From Porpolomopsis calyptriformis (taxonomy: Eukaryota > Basidiomycota > Agaricomycetes > Agaricales > Hygrophoraceae): 64,000 nt of DNA. The stretch is taken from assembly GCA_951640195.1 (NCBI GenBank), contig OX621163.1, forward strand, positions 2,480,001 through 2,544,000, given 5' to 3'. Below are positions 57,753 through 64,000 of the stretch, piece by piece; position 1 is the first letter of the stretch; every line of letters begins with the position of its first letter. The notes under the pieces are model-generated. The model had not been told where the DNA came from. It made no database searches and saw nothing but the letters and a program-made list of their open reading frames with translations. The position numbers and the translations under genes are program-made.

Positions 57753-60700
57753 TTAAAGCTTTTCAATATCGTCTTCAATGGCTTGTACAATGTCCTCGAA
57801 AGACCTGTGACTGAAATGGCGAAAGCGATGATGTCGCAAGTGGCGAACAAAATTTGCCGCCCATATAAATCTCCCAGACGCTCTCACCACGAGGTCATTT
57901 ACCAATTCCTCTGATGGCCAATTGTGCCAGCCAGATTCCATTGCCACGTACTTGAGTTGCTGCTGCAGGAATGTCCTTATGTCGTCGTTTAATACCGCAT
58001 CCAACGCCAGAATTCTGCCAAACACCTTGAACTCATCTCGACTGAACGCATGACATTCGACAGGCATGGAACGGCTGGTCACCAATAGTTTGAGAGAAGG
58101 AACACTGTCGAAACATCTTGCGAACATGTGCAGCAATGAAAGAGCATAATCATTATGGCACTCGTCCAGCGCATCGATGACAATCAGGAGAGGCATCGGA
58201 AGCGGGTCAACCTGCTGCATTGACTTGATCATAAGTTCCTGAAGGTTGGAAAGCGATGGAAGGGGGATGTTCATCTCCTCAATCGTTTTGAACAGTTCGA
58301 GGATGAAATACGGAAGAGTGCCGCAGAGTTGGAACGCAATGTCACGGGATATGAGATCCATTGTATATTGTTGTCTCCACTGGAAAAAGAAGCTCGCGCC
58401 GAGTAGAGAATCCCGGGCTGCTAATCCGGCGATAGCCCTCGCAAGGATGGTTTTCCCTATTCCCGGTTGCCCCGTTACCCATAATAATCGGGGTGCAGTT
58501 TGATCATGAAGCCAATTGGAAACGTCTGGAAGATAGTGGATGCGCAAATTTTCCGAACCTAATCTGAAGTGTTCTTCGTCCCAATGAGAGTGCTTGAGGT
58601 CCCATTGAACAAGGGTATGGAGGATAAGGCAGAAACGAGAAACCACTTCCATGATCTCCGCATTCATCTGGCGACTTCGCTGCAGGAAGCGTAGAGGGGT
58701 CAACACAATCATAGCGGGACACGCATACGGGACCTACCGAACGCCAGATTCTTGAGCTTTCAAGAATTCTGAGAGTGTCTTGTGGACCCTTCAGAACGCT
58801 AAAGACACCGATCCAACCCAGGAGCGTAGTTCGTGCAAAAGTGTCGAAAGCTTTAGTATTGCATTCACCCAGAGAAGCGCCCAATAGGTGGTGTTCCCAG
58901 TAATGACATGCATAACAGAGGGGTGACAAGTTAGAATCAAGTTGTTCCGCACCATTATTACAGATAGTACCGATATTCTGGGGAAGTGTTCGTAATCGTT
59001 CCAAGCATTGGAGGGCGAGGTCTTCATGCACCGCGGTAGGATTGATACAGAAGTATAGAGAGTGGTTTGGCGCTTTTATGAAATCTACGAAGGACTTGTG
59101 GCTGTGAGGAATGGTCTCACGGCCGATTGTAGCAGCGTCTGGCTTGAAAATCGACCGAAGAGGGAGAAATAAAGTCTGAAAATCAGGAACATCCTCTGTC
59201 CCACATCCACTCTCATCTTCTCGCATCTCAGAAGCCCGATTGTCAACCTCGATCTCGATATCCCCAGGACACAAAGGATAGAGTAAGTCTCTGAGATTAC
59301 GCAAGCTCAGAGGCTTAGCCAAAAGGACTACAGCACCAACAATTCGACGAAATTCGTCGATACCCTCGGAATCCTTGGTAGGGTAGGCAGACTGCAGGAT
59401 TGCCATGAAAAGTTTTCCAATCGGTTCGATTTTCTTTTTCGCTTCAGCTATTTCTGCTGCTGCGAATGGTTTTATCTTCAAAATGATGAGTGTCTCTTTA
59501 ATCTTTGTCGGCCGGTTGCCGTACGTTTTGAGTCGATCCTCGATGAAGATTATTGTGGTTTTGGCCCACAGGAATAGACCTGATGCTTGTGTACAGATAT
59601 CGTCGATATCTTGCTCTCCAATCCAATTGTCTTTGAGGTAGCCATCATCCCGGTTTGAATTAAAATCGCGGGTAATCTCGCATAGGCGGTCGCGGATGAA
59701 GAGATCGACATCAGTTTGGGAGGATAGGTCATCCGTGTCAAGGAACAGGGATCTTACGCCCTTTCCTTGAAGTGGGGTGAAGATATTCGCAACCTCCGTG
59801 TCAGGGCGAAATGTTATGAAGATTTTCACGTTTGGGGGTAACGATTGGATCGAATTTGCTAACAACCGAGAGAATGACTTGATGTCGCGTTCACCTTCAT
59901 CAAGCGCGTCGAAGACGATAACGACGGGCCGAGTCAAATCGCAGTTGGCAGCCACATTAAGAGGATCGATAAAGAGATGCTGAACCTGGTTGTGGTCAAA
60001 GATTTTAGCAATGCTCTTATCACGTACAAGGCTGTCGAAGATTGAGACAAGGACTTCTGCAGGCCTGGTCCTATCTTCGACCAACTGCAATGCCACAGAT
60101 CGAAACACCTCGGTCGCGTCAGTTGTTTTGGGATCGTGTCGATCAAAGAAATGTTGAGCCCAGAGAAGGCCCTCAATCCCAAATTCTTTGGCAATCGACG
60201 AAGCAATTGCGGATTTACCGCTTCCTGGCATGCCTGTGACGTAAAACAGACGAGGGGAGGCCGTCGACGCGTCGAAAACCCAGTTACCAATGTCCACAAA
60301 GATCTTCTCACGGGTTCCAGGATGGCAAGGTTCTTTGACGAGTGGTAACTCGAAGCGAGGTTTGAGCTGTTCAAAGAGGAATGTTTTCCTGGCTTCATCT
60401 TCCTGCGAACGCCGTATGGTGTTCAGCAATTGTGTCTGACGATCTTGTTCCTTACTGGCTCTCACTATGGAAACTTCCTGTTGACGGAGAATTCCACATT
60501 AAAAGAAAAAATCAGAGTGGAGGGCATTGCACCTTAAATGTATCCCGAGCCTTTGCCAGCCTATCTCGGAACTCATTGAGCTTCCCAGGTACTTTCAACC
60601 GTTGGATAGCGCGTTGAAGGCTCCGGTCATCCTGTAGGCACCAAATTTACCGAAAACAGCAATAAAAGCATATTACCAGACATACCAGTCGAGACTTGGC

Positions 60701-61275
60701 CCATTCAAAGATTTCTTCCAGTATGTCACTTTCAGAAGCAGCAGTGAGGGGATAGAGGGATGGGATAGAGGGACAGTGTTGCATACGCACGCCACTAATT
60801 TAAAGTCATTCCATGTATCAGTCATAGAAGGACCCGATTCTCCTCCTCGAAATGCGCAGAGCATCCCCCTAACCCATATAGCGAGATCCTTGATAAATTC
60901 GCGGACCTAGTTGTTAAAATGTAAGGGGTGTGCGCTCAAAAAGCCTGAAGGAAAACAATACGATGTCCCCAGCAACAAGAGACAGCTGACAGTGGTCCGT
61001 TGTCAAACGAGCAACATTGAATGATTCGAGAGACACACTTTTGCGAGGCTCATAAGTTGAATGAGAGCCTTGACCACGGAAGCAACAGGGACGGGACCAG
61101 CATTCGGAATGAGATCAGCATAGTCTTTGCTACCTTCGATAGCATCCATGATTTTGACCAAGACCTTCCTCCATTTTGGCACATTCGCTAGTTCTTTCTC
61201 CAAAGATTCAACTGATGGAATATCAACCTCCAACTCCCAGTTCTCCCAGGGTTTTTCTTGGTCGAAGCGATTCAT
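57753..61275 (-). CDS. Protein with two NACHT NTPase domains
   Basis: Seven exons fit: 61275-61039, 60985-60962 (24 nt), 60906-60791, 60728-60686, 60631-60533, 60477-58738 and 58679-57753. They give 1,061 residues. The N-terminus from MNRFDQEKPWENWELEVDIP is helical, with LSLVAGDIVREFIKDLAIWV. The first NACHT module has Walker A GMPGSGKSAIASSIA near residue 255 and Walker B VIVFDALDEGE. Its winged-helix region (LPLRSIFKP) and RTTLLGWIGVFSVLKG follow. Then a second NACHT starts: Walker A GQPGIGKTILARAIAG near 823, Walker B PLLIVIDALDECHN, ending QAIEDDIEKL. NACHT proteins are fungal STAND NTPases implicated in non-self recognition. No WD40 or ankyrin repeats are seen. The second module is short. 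Either a true dual-NACHT protein or two fused neighbours. The start is uncertain. Confidence 0.7.
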
Positions 61276-61470
61276 GTGGCCAAGGTCGGTAGTTCGGCCC
61301 TGGATAGCTGCTTGCAGGCATTGGGTTCGAGCCGGTAACACGCATATGGTAAATCCCCAAAAGGCATATCGATGAAATGCTCGATCAGGGGTATTGCCCC
61401 TGAATAAGTGATTATTTATATGCGTTGAAAAGTTTTTCGTTATCTCCACATCTTGCCACTCGCTACGGCC
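61276..61470. promoter_or_regulatory. Head-to-head promoter region, NACHT gene (-) / permease (+)
   Basis: About 195 bases between the proposed starts. The minus frame stays open through to 61551, so the NACHT start might be further left or right. The permease mRNA leader must begin in this interval. No TATA box is recognised. Confidence 0.4.
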
Positions 61471-63852
61471 ATGTCTGAAAATCCGAAAACCGACCACGAG
61501 GAAGTCCCTCAAATCGACAAAGACGAACTCCAGCTGGTAAAATAAACTCATTTGGCGATGCGGGTGTCACTAGGCGGGACAGGGCTGCTGAATGGTTGTT
61601 TGCTCAATCGGTAACGTCCATAGTAGACGGCTGGATTGGCTGCGGGTATCCCTGTCTATTGGACAGGGATTGAGATCATACCGCTTGAACCTGATCAGTG
61701 CTCATACCTGCGTAGGGAATGCCCCAGCTGTTTGCTTTTTTTTGATTCTGCTCCTCATTTGAGGAGCCCCAGCATAATTACTGATATTTTCTTATAGCAA
61801 AAGCTCGGATACAAACAGGTTCGTGATTATCTCTTCAGGTATCTTATTCTCATGCTATCAACCCCAAACTGCAGCAATTGCATCGCAGCTGGCACCTTAT
61901 CGAAAGCTTTGCTGCTAGTTTTGTTGCTTTGAACTTCATCGGAGGTGTCAGGTAGTCACTCACATCAATTGTTTCGTTCTTTCGTCTTAGTTTGTCCTTC
62001 AGGTCTGCTTTTTTCCTTGGGCTTCAAGCCGGGGGACCTGCAGCTATATGGTAAGCATTCGCTTTAACATATCCCAGTTAACTGTCACATCTTCCAGGTC
62101 GTCGTATGCAATAACAATGGTTTTCATGTTCATCACGGCGGCTGTCTTGGCTGAAATTTGTTCGGCTCTGCCCTTGAGTGGATCTATTTACATCTGGGCA
62201 GCTGCAAGCGCGGGACCGAAATACGCCAGGCTGTTTGGGTTTATCGTCGCATGGTGGGCTTGTACAGCTTGGATGACTTTCGTTGCTAGTAACAGCCAGG
62301 TTCGTTATCTTCTTTCAGTTCTTTTTCCTCGATACGCTAAGGGCTCTACGTAGACGGCTGCAAACTACATTGTATCCCAACTTTCCGTTTATCAGGTAGA
62401 CTTTCCTGGTGGTACCGATGACAGCAACCCCAAATGGCGGGCTCTTATTTGGGCCATCTCTGAGGCTTTGCTCTTTCTCTCTGCCACGATAAATTACCTA
62501 CCACCGAGATTATACTCCATCGTCTTCAAGTTCTCGGTTGGTATTGTGATGCTCGACTTCCTCCTCTGTATCATCTGGCTACCTATCTCGGTTTCAACGA
62601 CATATGGATTTCGCTCTGCCAAAGAAGCTTTTGCCATGACCTGTACGTGCAGTTCCGGAGTTTCAGCCATTAATCTGCGTCTGATATACTTCACTTTTAG
62701 ATAATGGAACGGGCGCACCGGCTGGTTGGAATTGGATTCTATCATTGTCTGTGTTCAAATCTTCGTCACAATATCTGACGTCTATTGACAAAGGACGTAA
62801 AGCCTTTTTACCGCGGGAACGTTGACAGGCTTTGATGCTTCGGGACACATCGCCGAAGAAACCAAAAACGCGAGGTACGCTTTTCTACTTGACCGAAGCT
62901 CGTTTCATGTTAACTCATCACTTAAATAGTGTCATTGCTGCGAAAGGTATTTTGAGTAGCGCTATTGCCACTGGTGTTTTTGGTTTTATCACCACAATTG
63001 TCTTCCTGTTTTGCACACCAGATTTGAATACGGTATTCGCGCTTGATGCTCCTCAACCTTTTGTGCAAATTTACGCATTGGCCCTTGGGAAAGGAGGGGG
63101 TATTGTTATGACCGTAATCGCAGTGATCGGCCTTATGTTGGTATGCATTTTGGTTTCTGGGTGCTGGCACATAAACTGATTCATGCATGGTAGAACACCA
63201 GCGTTGCAATTGTAGCATCTTCCAGGCTCGTTTTTGCTGTCGCTCGCGACGGAGTGTTACCGATGTCAGCTTGGGTGGGCAAAGTAACTCAAGACGGACA
63301 GCCTCAAAATGCTGTTACCGTTATCTATATATTCGCGGCCACTCTCCTATGCACCATTCTTCCCAGCCCAGTAGCATTCACCTCCCTAGTCTCAGCTGCA
63401 GGAATACCCACCATTGCGGCATACGGTCTGATTGCCCTACTTCGCCTTACGATGACACCTGGCCACTTTCAATCTTCACATTTCCGCCTGCATACATTCG
63501 CAAAGCCTTTTTATGTTGCTGCTGTTTTCTTCAACGGGCTTATTTTTGCGGTTCGCTTGCCGTCTTCATCTTCAGTCTTCCATTCTAACTGGTGGTTGTG
63601 TTTCAGGTTATGATATCACCATTTTATTTTCCCGTAGACGCCCAGTCCTTCAACTTCGTGAGTTGAATTTGCGGCGGCTCTGGCTCATTTGCCAACGTAA
63701 TATCTTTGTTATAGGCTTGCGTCATATTTGGTGTAGTGACCGTTTTGGGCATTTTGTGCTGGTATTTTACACCCGAAGACAAGTGGTTGCGCAAAGACCA
63801 CGTGGTTCAGACGATGGAGGCAGCAGACGAACGGGAGAATCATGACGCTTGA
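61471..63852 (+). CDS. APC-superfamily permease, probable thiamine transporter (Thi9-like)
   Basis: Multi-spanning amino-acid/choline/GABA-permease-type transporter. Exon 1 (61471-61536) codes MSENPKTDHEEVPQIDKDEL and QL. After a 261-base intron come a 21-nt exon, QKLGYKQ, and QLHRSWHLIESFAASFVALN. Later: RSAFFLGLQAGGPAAIWSSY, ALPLSGSIYIWAAASAGPKY, LLFLSATINYLPPRLYSIVF, FLFTAGTLTGFDASGHIAEE, VFGFITTIVFLF, VASSRLVFAVARDGVLPMSA and ILCWYFTPEDKWLRKDHV. About 12 membrane helices; the end is NHDA, then TGA. The GFDASGHIAEET motif is typical of the UGA4/Bio5/Thi9 group. Substrate cannot be read from sequence alone, but the intron carries a TPP riboswitch, which favours thiamine or a precursor, as for S. 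pombe Thi9. Intron retention gives an early stop (CTG GTA AAA TAA). Confidence 0.8.
61627..61731 (+). promoter_or_regulatory. TPP (thiamine pyrophosphate) riboswitch, THI box, in permease intron 1
   Basis: The conserved THI-box elements appear in order. P2 5' strand GCGGGTAT (61642-61649) pairs with ATACCGC (61678-61684), with one bulged G. P3 is CCCTGTC (61650-61656) with GACAGGG (61662-61668). The T-loop-type TTGAGA lies at 61670-61675. GAACCTGATC is at 61687-61696, the P5 CAG/CTG strands flank TGCTCATAC, and GCGTAGGGAA is at 61710-61719. P1 is ACGGCTGG (61627-61634) with CCAGCTGT (61724-61731) plus GGC/GCC, with a 3-nt bulge. All lie in the intron 61537-61797. TPP binding and control of splicing are inferred from the known fungal class. 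Confidence 0.9.
61750..61767 (+). promoter_or_regulatory. Perfect hairpin between riboswitch and 3' splice site
   Basis: GCTCCTC (61750-61756), loop ATTT, GAGGAGC (61761-61767): a 7-bp perfect stem 30 bases before the intron's TAG acceptor at 61795-61797. It could bring the aptamer close to the branch site or mask it. Role unknown. Confidence 0.55.
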
Positions 63853-64000
63853 GATGCTTGAGCATGCTCGATCTATTATGAGAAATCACTTTATAACCTA
63901 TGATCCATCTCGAATCTTTGCCTTGATTTGTTATTATCAAAATGGTTCCAAACCAAGACTTCCTTGACAGGCTCCTTCGATATCTGCGATCTGAACGACA
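63853..64000. other. 3' flank at the window end
   Basis: 3' flank of the permease gene. No start of a further gene is recognised in these 148 bases. Confidence 0.4.

Noticed and set aside
61276..61551. Longer start for the NACHT gene, overlapping the permease first exon
   Set aside because: It would overlap the permease coding exon head-to-head, and the added residues match no motif. A later Met at 61275 is preferred, though not proven.

Overview
The window is nuclear DNA of a filamentous basidiomycete, most likely an Agaricomycete. Genes are dense on both strands. Almost every gene is cut by introns of about 45-70 bases with GT..AG ends. The protein families are typical of mushrooms: NACHT NTPase, small Gly/Ser/Tyr-rich protein, Q-rich WW proteins, Rad16, UNC104 kinesin. 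Gene models were built by hand from reading frames, splice signals and family motifs. Outer coordinates are firm where a start or stop motif is clear; internal exon ends are predictions.

Layout from left to right: the 3' end of an FGGY carbohydrate kinase; cytosolic ribosomal protein uL2 (-); a long Q-rich SS18/SSXT-type chromatin subunit (+); an SH3 adaptor (+); a Pcl-type cyclin (-); a UAA-family nucleotide-sugar transporter (+); nuclear cap-binding protein CBP80 (-); a PPR protein (+), mitochondrial IF3 (-) and the FLX1-type mitochondrial FAD/folate carrier (-); a WW/Q-rich protein (+); a small Agaricomycete protein (-); Rad16 (+); a cytochrome b5-acyl-CoA dehydrogenase fusion (+); a second WW protein (-); an HMG-box protein (-); a PNUTS-like PP1 regulator (+); an Ldb1/PtaB-type LIM-binding co-regulator (-); IMP3 (+); kinesin-3 (+); a cyclopropane-fatty-acid-synthase-like methyltransferase (-); about 2.2 kb without an assignable gene; ARL2 (-) head-to-head with eIF5B (+); a protein with two NACHT domains (-); and an APC-superfamily permease (+).

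The most notable element is a TPP-type (THI-box) riboswitch in the first intron of the last gene. With the permease family it sits in, this suggests a Thi9-like thiamine transporter under thiamine feedback control. The 3' strand of riboswitch helix P1 is also complementary to the 5' splice site of the same intron, which suggests a splicing switch.

Several genes use very small exons. Two WW genes share a phase-matched 12-nt microexon inside the WW domain. Kinesin-3 encodes its P-loop on 12-, 19- and 11-nt exons. ARL2 has a 17-nt exon. Two introns need GC..AG ends. Genes do not form operons, but several head-to-head pairs (CBP80/PPR, ARL2/eIF5B, NACHT/permease) probably share promoters.
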